The position numbers and the translations under genes were made by a program. 64,000 bases of DNA. It comes from Gracilariopsis chorda (Eukaryota > Rhodophyta > Florideophyceae > Gracilariales > Gracilariaceae). Location: the NCBI GenBank assembly GCA_003194525.1, contig NBIV01000299.1, positions 1 to 64,000 of the forward strand, in the 5' to 3' direction. Of this stretch, positions 10,445-21,605 are shown in pieces (the first letter of the stretch is position 1; the number at the start of each line of letters is the position of its first letter). A model generated the notes under the pieces. The model was not told the origin of the DNA. It did not search any database and was given only the letters and a program-made list of their open reading frames with translations.

Positions 10445-12077
10445 GTTGTGTGTCAAGCTAACGGCGATGAATACGGAACAAACTGGCGATGGTGTGTTGT
10501 GTTCATAGGCAACTATTCGGAGAGCAGAGATGAAACGGAAGGACTGCAGCTCTGTACACTTCACGACTCGGTGTGGTAATGCTTCAAAACTGAAAACCCT
10601 CTCCTCATTTCTGGGATCACTAACGACGATGGGTACACCAGCGATGCATCGTGACTTATTTGCCCTTGCGTACGTCACGCTTTATTGACCCATGCGCGCA
10701 ACTGTCTTCTCTACTCAGCCACACAGGTCACTCAAACAAACGCTTTATAGTAACTGGACACTTCCTTCGGCCTTCCACCCCTCACCGTCAGCTCGAAGGG
10801 TAAGGCAAAGGACGTACTATGTGGTCTACGGCACACGATGGTGCGCGTGCCACATGGACTGTGTAATTTCAAAGAGCGCTGTGTTACGTAATGTACAGTG
10901 TGCTGTCAATAAAAAAGGCAGCGCACTGTACTTTACGTAATATGCTTCTGCGCTGGCGCTACCTGTAAACCCATTCCATCACATAACAGCACGATGTATA
11001 TTTCTCTACGATCAAAATCTCGATGTGCGCATCTACTTGCAGTGTCGTCCTTTTTTCACATGCCTTCTGCTCTCTTTTGAGTGACATCTTTGTCACCTGC
11101 ACGGTGTAGTGATAGCAATTAGTAGAGAGTCGTCTCGAATAGGGGGATTCGGAATAAACCCTTTCAACCCTTCCCGGGGAGGCCTCGATGGGTTGAAACT
11201 GGGGAACGCTAAACCCATTTCGGGGAATCTGAGTGTAGCCTGTACCCTAGACTAAAAACCCCTAAAACACCATAGACTGTCCTTCCCGGTCCGTAGAGAC
11301 TTGCACAACCTAGTAATGTATTTGATTAAGCTAATTCCTTCCTAAGACAAACCTAGAGTAGAAAACGGTAACGGGAAAAAAAATAAAAACCCCCCCACAC
11401 ACGCACACATTGCGCAGCGTGCATGGCCAGTGCATGCTGCAGAATGTGCGTTTGTGGAGAATCGAACCCATGATCACCGGGGGGGTAGCGCAGTGGGCAT
11501 GGCCAGTACCCACTGCGCTACTGCAGTGATTTTCACTTGGCAAAACAACTCAGTTTTGCTCTTCTTAAAGCAATTAATGGCGGTGTAATGCGTTGTAAAG
11601 CGCCAGCTGCAATCGCGTACGTGTGCTGCCTGTCACTGCGTGTGCTGCGTGTCATTTGCGTGTGATGCGTGTCACTTGTGTGTGATACGTGTCACACGCC
11701 ACGGGACAAGCCTGGGCGGGTGGCTCGTGCCAGTTGGCAGCGGCCGGTTGCCGTGGGTGGAAACCATACTGTTACCCGCGTGAAACCACCCGTAAACTGA
11801 AACCCCACCGTAAAACCATCGTGAAACCACTCTATCAATATAACCCCACCGCAAAACATTCGCAATCCTGAAACCCCAGTGAAAACCCTTTGAAAACCGC
11901 GCAAAACCACAGAAAACTTGAAAACCTCGTAAATCCTGAAATCCTCCTATATCTATAGAATCCTATAATCCTACAAAACCTGAAAACCTGAAAACCTAAT
12001 ATCCACGAAACCATCCTCCATTCTTAAATCCAAAAAAAAACATTGGTTTCTATAGCTATAGACGTGAAAACCCCAAC
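10445..12077 (-). repeat. Upstream noncoding part of recombinase unit, copy 2
   Basis: This is the counterpart of 2584-4491, matching it in blocks up to a sharp edge at 12077. It would hold the promoter of the recombinase gene. The open frame continues to 10678 without an ATG, so a longer N-terminus with an unseen upstream exon is possible. The two hairpins at 11413-11521 and the C/A-rich words from 11764 are conserved. Confidence 0.6.
11413..11521 (-). other. Two hairpins with a common loop, copy 2; Pol III box-like
   Basis: Hairpin 1 is at 11413-11440 and hairpin 2 at 11485-11521, with 15-bp arms around loop TGGCCAG. Compared with copy 1, one pair in hairpin 2 has changed from A-T to G-C on both arms. 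On the minus strand TAGCGCAGTGG fits the A box and GGTTCGATTCT fits the B box of tRNA-type Pol III promoters, the second box about 45 bases after the first ends. The long hairpin rules out a normal tRNA fold. Confidence 0.5.
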
Positions 12078-13075
12078 GACATCGCCCATTCTTATGTCGA
12101 CTCGCTTGCCACAGACCGCTGGAACCAAGTGAAGACGTGGATGGAACTGACGCTCGTGTGCCGCCGTAACGCCCTTTACGCCCACATTGATGGAACCGAA
12201 CCAGGCGTTTGCTTATTCACCAAAGACGCTGTGAACTGTGACATTTGCGAAAAAACTCTGCAACTTCCAACCTGTTTCCAACCGCACCTACCCAAAACAC
12301 TTCTACCCTAAAAACACCGTCATAGCCTGCAAAACCCACACCCTCCCCTTCAAATCAGAAACCTATAGCCTCCACAGGTACCGCCTCTCTTGACATGTCA
12401 CCCTTCATCCTACCGGAGCCAAGCTCAAACCTTCAGATGCCGCCATACAATGGTTCTCTCCCATTGCTACAACCACTCCCTTCGGCGTTCGCAGCTGCCA
12501 ATTCAGTCAAACGCCTTAACAACAACCTGCTCTCGTCTTAGCCGCCCTTCATCACTTCTTTCTCTTCTTCAGAGCCACACACCAGCCCGCTTTAGTCTAA
12601 CATTTCCGCTTCCTTTTTTTATTGCATCAACTCCATTCCCCCGGCTCGTCTTGTGCGCGACGTTCATGAGATAGCACGCCGTCTCCACTCTTTTTGCGTT
12701 CCGTGTCTTTTCCAAGCTCAAACTCTCGAAACCAAGGAAAACCATGTACGCTTCTATGCTTCTATTCGATGCTATCGGTGCTTCTCGGACTCCCACCACG
12801 CGGTTGGGTGCCCACACAACAAGAACCCACCCAAGACATGTTACAAGTGCCATATGGGATACTGCAAGGGACTCAAGACCCATTCAGATCCCAAAACATA
12901 TGGTACCCGGGCATGTGAGTTTATCCCACTGCGCCAGATTGCATGGCTTCTCTGGCGCAAAGACCCAGACATGCGCAACACCATTGCACGCAACCTCTTT
13001 GACGAAGAACGCAACTCTCAGTTCAACAATATTTTTTCGAGCAGTACATCCAAATGCGCTAAAGTGCAGAAATAA
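12078..13075 (+). pseudogene. Decayed coding-like DNA with one CCHC zinc knuckle
   Basis: Several + strand frames read like protein one after another: 12078-12311, about 12390-12590, and 12593-13075 (160 codons without an ATG). The last holds CYRCFSDSHHAVGC at about 12770-12811, an exact C-x2-C-x4-H-x4-C zinc knuckle, followed by a CYKCH stretch. Such knuckles bind nucleic acid and occur in mobile-element and host proteins alike; nothing else here is diagnostic. The right end runs into the flank of the gypsy element at 13428. The ancestral gene is unknown to me. Confidence 0.4.
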
Positions 13076-13427
13076 GACCTACTTTTCCACTCCTGGTTGA
13101 CGACAACAGACCGCAGGGCCGTTCCCAACCTTATACGCGTCATAACTTGGTACAAATCTACAACTGATCTTGTATAGATTTGCGTAACACCATGTTGATA
13201 ACAATAAATGTGTGGCCACAAGCTTTAAGTGTTTCTATTCGTTACGTATAAAAACCCCCCAAGCATCCTCACACGTTGAGAAACGCGCATCCGCGACCAA
13301 AACCAAAAACACCTTCTGCTTCCTTCTACTATATTCTTATCTGTGTTATGCATGTACGACAGGAAAAAGTCCTGTCGTACATTCACAGGGTGGTCGCTCG
13401 ACTACTACCCTCCAAAACATTTACTAC
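13076..13427. other. Spacer with a hairpin related to the 4.9-5.4 kb palindromes
   Basis: The only structure seen is a hairpin at 13353-13381 (arms TGTACGACAGGA and complement around AAAAG). It shares the CGACAGGA core with the sites at 4872-4893 and 5001-5030. No gene was seen. Confidence 0.5.
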
Positions 13428-13683
13428 TGGGCACAGAGAGCAGGCACACAGCTGCAGGAGTCCGTTCCTTCAATGCCTCTGACTTCTGCTCTGTACTGCA
13501 GAAGTCAGGTTTTTATATAACGTTGTAGGCTTCCAAAAGGGTGTACTTCTCTTTTGGGTAACAGTATGAATTGTATCTATTCTATATCTACTACGCACCA
13601 ACGGTGCTGGTGGGTTTCTGCAACCTAAGCACCAGCACCACAACTTCCAAGCACCTACGCACCAAGTAGGTATGCTATCAACA
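13428..13683 (-). repeat. LTR of gypsy element 1 (3' LTR)
   Basis: Direct repeat of 18454-18712. On the minus strand it starts TGTTGATAGCATACC and ends CA. Both copies contain a shared TTTTTATATA stretch, a plausible promoter core. Confidence 0.85.
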
Positions 13684-16600
13684 ATCCCCCATAAATGCAA
13701 CTCCAATGCTGTTATTTCTTCTTGATAGCAGATACTATGTTGCGCTGTCTACGTGTTCCAGTTTTCTGCACTTCTTCGAGATAATTTTCCAGTAACTCCG
13801 GTACGCCCTGCCGTAGTGATTCAAAAATAACCCAGTCTGCTTCGTCCTTAGCGAAACCGGTCCACTTCACTAGCAGCTCCGTTTTGTTCATACGGTGACG
13901 AATATCATCGAAATCCTGGAAAACTAAAAGCTCTTTCTGCTGATAGGCGAGATGTTCTCGAATGTCTTCAGATATCTAGTAGTCTTTGTTCCTGAAAAAC
14001 TTAAGCGTTCGTCTGTGTACTAGCTCTTTTTTGCCGTCAACAGGACTTTCAACCTCGAATATGTACTGATCTTCGACTCTGAAAGGTCTCTGCCATCTGA
14101 GACTAATCTTTGCTCTGAGGTTCTTGTGCATCACAGCCTTCAAAACATAGTCTCCTTCAGTGAAATCGACGGCCCTAACTCCAGTGCGGCGGTCGTGAGC
14201 ATCGACGGATGCCTTGCATTGCTTGCGAGAGCGGTTTGGGCAGTCCCTGTGAAGCTTCATAAGCGCTTTTTGCAGTGCTTGAATTCGCTGGAAGGCTTCT
14301 CGTTGATGCTAAGTGACATCCTGGACTGTTAATACTTCCTCCTTTGCTCGCAAAATCACCTTCAAAGGTGAGTCCTGGGGTAGTCCGGTGAAGATTGTGA
14401 GCAGGCATTTCGCATTCAGGCGTCTCGACGGCATGCTGTTCAGCGCCGAGTGGATGAGTGGCAATACTGTCGGCCAACCGGATTGTGGCAGTTGTAGTTC
14501 GGGCAGTAGTGCTCTGCACACTTTCAACAGTTCTCGACATACCACCTCTACCAACCCGTTGCTCCATGGACAATATGGTAGTGTGAAGTGGTGGTCTGCT
14601 TTGAGCTTCTTCGAAAGGGATTTGACTAGCTTGTTCTTAAAATGGCTACCCTGGTCCGAGATCCATGACCGTGCAACTCCAAATGCGGCGAAACATTCTA
14701 CTAGAACGTCTGCGGTGGTTTCTTAATCGGCTTCCTCCGCACACCTTAACCAGACATATCCAGATAAGTTGTCCTTCACGATGAGGGTGTAGAGATCGCC
14801 CTCTTTCCCTTTGTTGATGTAGCAATATTCGAAATGCAGTAACTCGTTCGGGTTACTGGCATGAATTTTATGTCAAAGTATTCGTGGGACAACCTTGTCA
14901 TGTGCTGTAGCAATGCAGTGAAAACAGGATCGAGTGAACTCGTCAGTGCGGCGACGAAGGTCCTTACACCAGAAATGAGCTGCTACAGTGTCAAAAGTGG
15001 GATCGGTTGCTCTATTTCCTCCCTTCCCGGTGTGTGCGGCGATCAGAATTCTCAACTGAAGCTTCTCATCGTCGTCCGTAATCCACATTTGTCCAGTAGG
15101 CATTCGGATAACTCCACTTGTGCTTGTACATCTCTCGGGCGTGTCGAGGTTCGTTTGGTTTTGAGAGTCGAGTATTTCCCGCATTCCAAGCCAGTCGTAT
15201 TCATCCGATGCACTCGAATTGACTGGATCTGTCATCAGTGCTTTTATCCTCCCCACTTTGGACGGGTCAACTGTGTTCTTGGTCTGGACCGCCCACCTTG
15301 TTACTATATCTGCCCGAGCGTTCCTTTCTCCTGGTACATGTTCAATAACGAAGCGAAAGCCGTTCAGATTCAAGGCCAAGTGCGTCATCTTGGTCGCAAT
15401 ATGTCGCGCTACTCCAGGGTTGCTTCCGTACGGATCATATATGTAGACGAAATTCGAGTGGTCTGTGTATATGGAGACGGTCTTGCCCACAGTCAGGTAG
15501 TCAAGTCGGTACATAGATTCGACGATGGCGAAGCCTTCCTTCTCGGGAACGCTTCACCTGGCTGATGATTCGTTGAACGCGCCTGATAGGAAGCACAGTG
15601 GCTCGTGTGGTTGCTTCTCGAGGTCCCTATTCTGTTCTGATTCTGGGTATTGGGTCAGTACTCCGGCTCAATGGGTCCCGGAAGCCTCGGTGAATAGGCA
15701 CATGCGATATCCATCCTTCGGAAGTGCCAGCTTCGTTGCGGTTGCTAGCTACATCTTCACTGCTTCGAATGTCCGGTTGTGCTCGCTACTCCACGCGAGC
15801 TTCACTTTCGTCAGGGCTTTCTTGATTCTCTTTTCTGCTGTCCTGCAAGCGTGCTCATGAAGTTGGTGTAATGGCTCAATCAATCGCGCGTAGTCCGGGA
15901 TGGCAGTCCTCATCCAGTTCGTTGCGCATAGTAGTTGCTGTAGCTCGTCCCCGGTCTGTGGCGCCTACATAGCGAGTAGAACGTCGAAGGTCCTCGATTC
16001 AAAACGGATCCCATCAGCGGAGATGGTTCTTCCGCAGAACTTTACTTCCTTTGTGAAGAAGCCCGACTTCCCCGGGTTGACTTTGAATCCCATCTCCTTG
16101 CAGACGTGGAGGAACGCAGTGATGTTCCTGAGAAGTATTTCCTCGTTCTTAGCGTGCAAGAGAAAGTCATCCAGCCGCTGTAGCATTCGATCTACCCTAC
16201 CCTCGAACTTTTCACGCGTTACCGGTTGAAAATGGTTGCCAGAGTCTGTACCGCCCTGTAGAGTACAAGTAGAGGAGTATATTCCCAGTGGGGTCTGGAT
16301 GGACATGATTTCCCGTGATGCCTTGTCCAGCGGGATCTGCCAGTATCCGTGTGTAAATTCTATGTTTGCAAAGCATTGGCTTTCTCCACAGTCCTGTACC
16401 ATAGACTCGAGGTGAGGCATTGCTGACTGCAATGATACTGTTCTTGCATTCGTTCCACGGAGGTCCATAGTAAACCGTAGTTTATCTGTAGCAGGCTTGG
16501 GGGCCGGCAAGTGCTGGACAGGCCCATCTGGACTGATCGTTCTTGTATACCGCCCCTACCTTCTCAAACTGCTGGATGGTGTGCCTGATAAACACGCGCT

Positions 16601-18453
16601 GTGTCGGAGAGTACCAACGCTGCGGTGTCTTGAAAGGTGTAGCATTCAGTGTAAGCTTGATTGACAGCGGGCGTACGTTAGCGTGAGGCTGTGTTCCCAG
16701 CTTGATCCCAAAACAGCTTCGGTTCTTCTCCAATATTTTGCGGAGCTTCTCAGAGCCGTCGGAGGACATTCCATTCCTTTTGGCTTCTTCAACTGCTGAG
16801 TATATGGCTTCCTTGATGTCGGCTGGTTGGTCGTCCCCTAATCCAGCTTGTAGGCACTCAGGTAGCTCTATCGGATCTTCATCGTCATCCGTATATGTCA
16901 GTCCGCGAAACGTAGTAGACGACAGCCGACAGTTTCGTTCTTGCAGTTCTTTCTCAGATTTGCCGTCAATGAGAGTGGCTACGCGATGTAAGTGCTCGTT
17001 AAAGCCAAAACCCATTTACTTCAAGAGCAGTCGTCCCAAAAGTGTTTCCGGCATTTCCGTGTCGGCGACAAGAAAATGGACCCCACGAACTCTTACCGGC
17101 AGTCCAGTTCTGTGGAGGAAGATAGTCAGGTCTAGGCTGACTTTCCTGAAGGTGTTGACAGGTGGCAAGCTTTCATCAGCTTTCAGAGCTGTGTCGAGCT
17201 TCAACGGTACGTCTAGGTGTTCTGCTTGCACCTGGGAGCATTCACTCCCAGTTGCTTCCAGCATGTCCGACGAGATGGTAGAATAATCGGCTCCTGAGTC
17301 CCCAAGAGCCACTGTATCGATGTGGTGTAGTTTGATAGGGTACTTGCCATCATCCGCGTTCGGAGTTGTTCCCGGAGTTGACCTGATCACAGCCGCTTTC
17401 GCGTTTTTCTTTGCTGAGGGTCAGTATCGCTTTCCGAGATGCTTGTCTCATATTTCGTGTCTCTTTTCCTTCGACGTGACCTGGCATTTGCTGATCGGAT
17501 GTATACCAGAGCATTTCTCAGTGTTCAAGCACGGTTTGTCCCACGTGCCGTTTCTGAATTGTTCTCCAGCGGGGCCGACTGCACCTGGACGTTCGGTGGG
17601 CTTCTGCAGGCTGTCGTGTAGGCTGTTACGCTGTTTCTTGGTGCTAAAACCTTCAGTGTTCTTTGACAGGTCGCCTTCATCGCGCAATGATGGATGCTTT
17701 CTCTTTAGCTTCTGGCTTGCACACTGTACGAGGTGCACCTGGCTTGTCAGGGTAGAGACAGTATTGGTGAAAAACTTGAAATCTCCCTTTTGTTCCTTCT
17801 TTCACAGCCGCATCTGATCTGCAACAACTTGCTTGAGCTCTGGTGGTTCCAGTTTCCTGACTAATTTTGCGATAAGTGCTTTGCATTGAGCACTGTCCGT
17901 AATGATGCTTGATGCGTTGTACTCATCTAGTGCCGCGATCGTTTCCAGGACAAGATTTTCTGCGCCCCCTGCAGAATCGCGAGGCATTGGCGTGACCCTA
18001 ACCGTCGACAGCAGTTCCTCGACACGGTCATTGAGATCACAGACGGTCGAAGGTAGCCGAGAATCAAACCACGCTTTCACTGACTCGTCGGTTGCATCCT
18101 AGGCAGAAGTAGATCCCTCGATACGTCCTAAGATGCACAGGCTGTGCAAGAGTCGATGGTTCATGCATCGGCGGACGGAGGCTGGATTGATGCGTTGGCT
18201 GTGGGGTTTTCTGGAGTTAACATCTATGACGCGTTCGGTGTAGGCGGTGTAGTTTACTTCAACCTTGATCAGCTCGATCAGCTCCGGTTGAGATGCTCCT
18301 GCAAGAGTCGGGGCTTGGATAGTGTGCACAACGCCATACGAAGACATGAGGATCCACGATCGTTGTAATGCTCCTCAACGTTGAATCTCAAACCGCTTTG
18401 CTGTGTAGAACAGAGTTCGCGGTACGTCAGATTGGGTTAGCGAGCTCGGGTAC

Positions 18454-18712
18454 TGTGCATGGAGAGCATGCACATGGCTGAAGGAGTCCGTTCCTTCAAA
18501 TTGTCTCTTACATCTGCTCTGTACTGCAGAAGTCAGGTTTTTATATACAGCTGTAGGCTTCCAAAAGAGTGTACTTCTCTTTTGGGTAGCATTATGAATT
18601 GTAGCTAATCTATATATACTAGGATACAACGGTGCTGGTGGGTTTTCTGCAACGTACGCACCAGCACCACAACTTCCAAGCACCTAGGCACCAATTAGGT
18701 ATGCTATCAACA
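18454..18712 (-). repeat. LTR of gypsy element 1 (5' LTR)
   Basis: Partner of 13428-13683, with the same TG...CA ends on the minus strand. The base after it (18713) already belongs to Harbinger element A. Confidence 0.85.
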
Positions 18713-18849
18713 GCTTGGTAGTGGTATTATCATCTCTTCCAGTCACGTGCATGGCCACGTTAAGCAATATGGCTAGGAATCCATCCGCAGATGCCACAGA
18801 CATAATCAAACACTCTGAAGAATAACTTACGCGTTGGAAAAAAAACCAC

Positions 18850-19902
18850 AAGCCAACGTTCCAAACGAAAATGTAGTATTCCTTCAAAAACTTCTGTAAC
18901 TCCTTCCAAGAAATGAAAAAACGTCGAAATTCACCGAAATGGACCTTGAAGCCGATGAAAGAAGTAATACGGAGCAGGTCGTGAAGAAGGTTACACAAAA
19001 ACCGTTCACAATATTCGAGTTTGCGCGGTAACTGTTGCTGATTCGGGGTGATCTAGAGTGGCACCCTGTGTTTCTTAGTGCGTGGCAGACTCTCACTAAA
19101 AGAGCCCGGCGAAATATGATACTTAAACCAACGGACGCACGGGTCAATTTCATTGCAAAGCGCTACAATGATGAAACACGTTGTCCGAGGGAAGCTTTTG
19201 AGATTTTTTTTCGACTAACAGTTTTCTCCCGAGGACCTGCCAAACTTTTTTCACTCTTGTGGTCACTTTAGAGCCGTATAGAATAGCTTTCGTACTTAAT
19301 AGTCGCTCCGGATTGCAAACTATAAGAAAAGAGGCCAAAACAATCCCAATATCAAGGGATTTATGGATACAGAGGTTTGACAAAGATGTTATAAGCTTAG
19401 TGATCGAGACAGAAAGCACGTTATTATTGGAGCGGTAGTGTTTTGTTTATGGACTACCAGGCTACACGAAGATCATATATGGTGCTCAGGATGGTCTATT
19501 GTTATCCCGGAAGCTTTGGTCATGAAGAAGGAGCTGTGGTGTAGGATACTTTCGCTCAAAGCACTGCAAGTGGAGTATGTGGATCAAATTCGCAGTCCAA
19601 GAAGCGTTTCTCTGCGCAATTTAAAGACGCAAGTATGAAGTTCTTAGAGTCAGCCAGTATCTATTTTACTCATGAAAAACACGTAGACGGGGTGAAAGGA
19701 GTGATGGAAAGCTCAAGGGTTGCCGCTGCGCAATCGACATCTGCTGCGATTCATATCGGGAACAGGGAACAGAAGGAACCTGTTGGACGAACTTGCGTTT
19801 GCGGAAGCAAGATTGAACGAGAGAAAGCATATAAAGAGTGGAAAGAAACGCATGGAGATAATTAAGCACGCCCTTGCTGACGCCGATGAGAATGAATCCT
19901 GA
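18850..19902 (+). pseudogene. Myb/SANT-like DNA-binding protein of Harbinger element A, broken
   Basis: This is the equivalent of the gene at 40876-41969. The recognisable block is KPFTIFEF followed by LLLIRGDLEWHPVFLSA, TLTKRARRNM and KPTDARVNFIAKRYND (about 18990-19175), a trihelix-type Myb-like domain. The C-terminal part at about 19635-19902 (ending DADENES) matches the other copy closely. Harbinger elements use such a protein to bring the transposase to the DNA ends and into the nucleus. The frame is lost several times, so the protein is probably not made. It faces the transposase gene tail to tail. Confidence 0.65.
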
Positions 19903-19994
19903 TAATTCATGGAGATTCATTACCTTTATTGGTGCTATTCGTAAACTTGAGTCATTCATGTGCTTCTGTGCATATTTCGTCTAATTGAGCAGCG

Positions 19995-20240
19995 GTGTCA
20001 AAGTGTCAGACCATCTTGTACTGCGCCGACGACACGCTGGAAACCGTACCTCTCGACAAGTGCCCCTCAATGCTTTTGCAGAAGAAGAAAGAGAATATGG
20101 CAGACCCAAAGAACAGAACATGGCTAAACCATCTTATACGGAGTGATTATCAACTGCAACCACCACTCAGACAGTATAAACTACCAAGCGGTCGTTTAAG
20201 ACGACTCATAAACCGGACAAAAGCTCAAAGATGCCTATCT
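19995..20240 (+). pseudogene. Cargo fragment, coding-like, unknown
   Basis: An open stretch of about 82 codons without an ATG start, reading SKCQTILYCADD...RTWLNHLIRSDYQ... It has protein-like composition but no family I recognise. It lies directly after the Myb-like gene, inside the block that differs between the two Harbinger elements, so it may be a piece of a captured host gene. Confidence 0.25.
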
Positions 20241-20502
20241 TAGTGAGCATTCTAACGATTTGTTCCGCTGCCAAAGCTGGAGAACGGTTCCTCAATCTTC
20301 TTTTCAACTGCACTCGTGTGACACCGACGTCACCATGAACCTCATGCATGAGCCCGATTTTCAGTCCAGCGCTTCACCACCACCCTCTCCATCCCCTTCA
20401 AAGCAAACGCCCAAGCGTTTGTACCAAAGCCATCGCCCCATCTGCTCTGTTACTCCTGTTACTCATATTTGTGCTTTCTTAAAACGTTAGAGGCTTTATA
20501 GG

Positions 20503-20911
20503 CTAGCCTACAGCATACCACCTAGAAGGGACATCTTCTTTGTTCAACTGGCGCTTCATCTCAACTTCATCGCCGTCTTGCATCAGCAGTCGCCGAGAAT
20601 AGGCTTGCACAAGCAACCTTTTCATCACCATGTAGCTCAAACCACACCCCCGGTGGCCACAATCAACAACGGGCCTTTCAGACAAATATAATATGGCATC
20701 GCACTGCCCGGCGCTCCGAAGCGAACATAGTCATGTGATTAGGCGGCATAGAAACTGGTAGTGAGCAACGCAAGCCCGTTGGCGTCAATATGGCTGTCCA
20801 AGAGAACAGCAATGGGTTCACTCCGTAAAGAAAGTCAACATTTTTGGCGGACAGAGTATGGTGCATAGACCGCATTGCTACGCCCAAGAGGACGGCTCCC
20901 GGAAAATTCAA
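20503..20911 (-). pseudogene. Cargo fragment, coding-like, unknown
   Basis: Two minus-strand stretches read like one protein: VAMRSMHHTLSAKNVDFLYG... (20911-20690) and SERPVVDCGHRGCGLSYMVM... ending WYAVG (20685-20503). They are in different frames. No known family was recognised. Their position inside the Harbinger cargo block suggests a captured and decayed host fragment. Confidence 0.3.
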
Positions 20912-21059
20912 GAGGGATGAGCCGTACAGCTGGGTTGCTCACGCGAAAAGGCATTCCGAAAGCTGCTCAACACAAGGCTCACCGCGATCCTTCTGATCGG
21001 CAGTTACCGAGCGCAGAACTGTCTTACTTATAAGCTTATTCCCGAACTGCACAGGTTCT

Positions 21060-21605
21060 CATGTGCGCTAATCTCATTACAGCGGCCTCAAAACTGCCTC
21101 TGTCAAAGCCCATCTGCCTGGATGATGTTGACACGCCGTGCGACCAGGGTGAAGTTGTGGCAACCTTGAAAGCAATTGTTGCTTGAGCTGAAGATTTTCT
21201 CTTTATACTTCTCGCTGATACTGACCAACAAGTATCAAAATCTCTGTTGTGTGTCAGTTGCTTCGAAAAAAATTCTCAGTATCACCACTGCACCGTCTCT
21301 GGCAAGGAAGCATGCGTGGATACGATTTCGTCTCTCTTTCGTCGCCGAGCATCCCAAATTTTACTTTCCGCAAATGCTCATGAGAGCCGTGCTGCAAAAC
21401 CCTCTGACTTTGATGTATCCAACTTTGTTACACTCATTAACACTATCTTTGCGTTCTCTTCGTACAACGCCACTACCAAACACAATCGCTTCTCATTTGA
21501 CATACTATGTGATGTCGTCAACTCACCTTCGCCAACGCAAGCAATTACTGATCTAATCTTCATCTCCAGAAACTTGAAAACGCAAGAACACTCCAACGCA
21601 GGCGG
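21060..21605 (+). pseudogene. Cargo fragment, cysteine-containing protein, unknown
   Basis: From an ATG near 21060 the frame reads MCANLITAASKLPLSK..., is cut by one TGA near 21183, and continues LLCVSCFEKNSQYHHC...DFDVSNFVTLINTIFAF... The same frame stays open to 21786, but beyond about 21605 it is antisense to the cryptochrome relic and probably meaningless. The spaced cysteines suggest a secreted or disulfide-bonded protein. No family was recognised. Confidence 0.3.

Larger units (their letters stand above)
13428..18712 (-). mobile_element. Ty3/gypsy element 1, broken
   Basis: An LTR retrotransposon reading right to left, flanked by direct repeats of about 256-259 bp. The parts in order on the minus strand are: gag-like region (about 18350-17450); aspartic protease with the DSGA motif (about 17390-17020); reverse transcriptase (about 17015-15965); RNase H (about 15515-15140); integrase with an HHCC zinc finger (about 15100-14930) and core (to about 14300); and a chromodomain-like segment with LLVKWTGF (about 13960-13740), which suggests a chromovirus. 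It is clearly broken, with of the order of ten or more breaks. The two LTRs differ at roughly one base in ten, so it is old. No matching target duplication was seen. Its right end abuts Harbinger element A in mid-element. Confidence 0.9.

Noticed and set aside
11440-11535. A tRNA gene on the minus strand, suggested by good A- and B-box matches
   Set aside because: The A-box segment pairs with itself in a long hairpin, and no acceptor, D or T stems of normal size can be drawn.
13428-18717. A 5-bp target duplication for gypsy element 1
   Set aside because: The flanks (ACTAC left, GCTTG right) do not match under the best LTR borders I could set.
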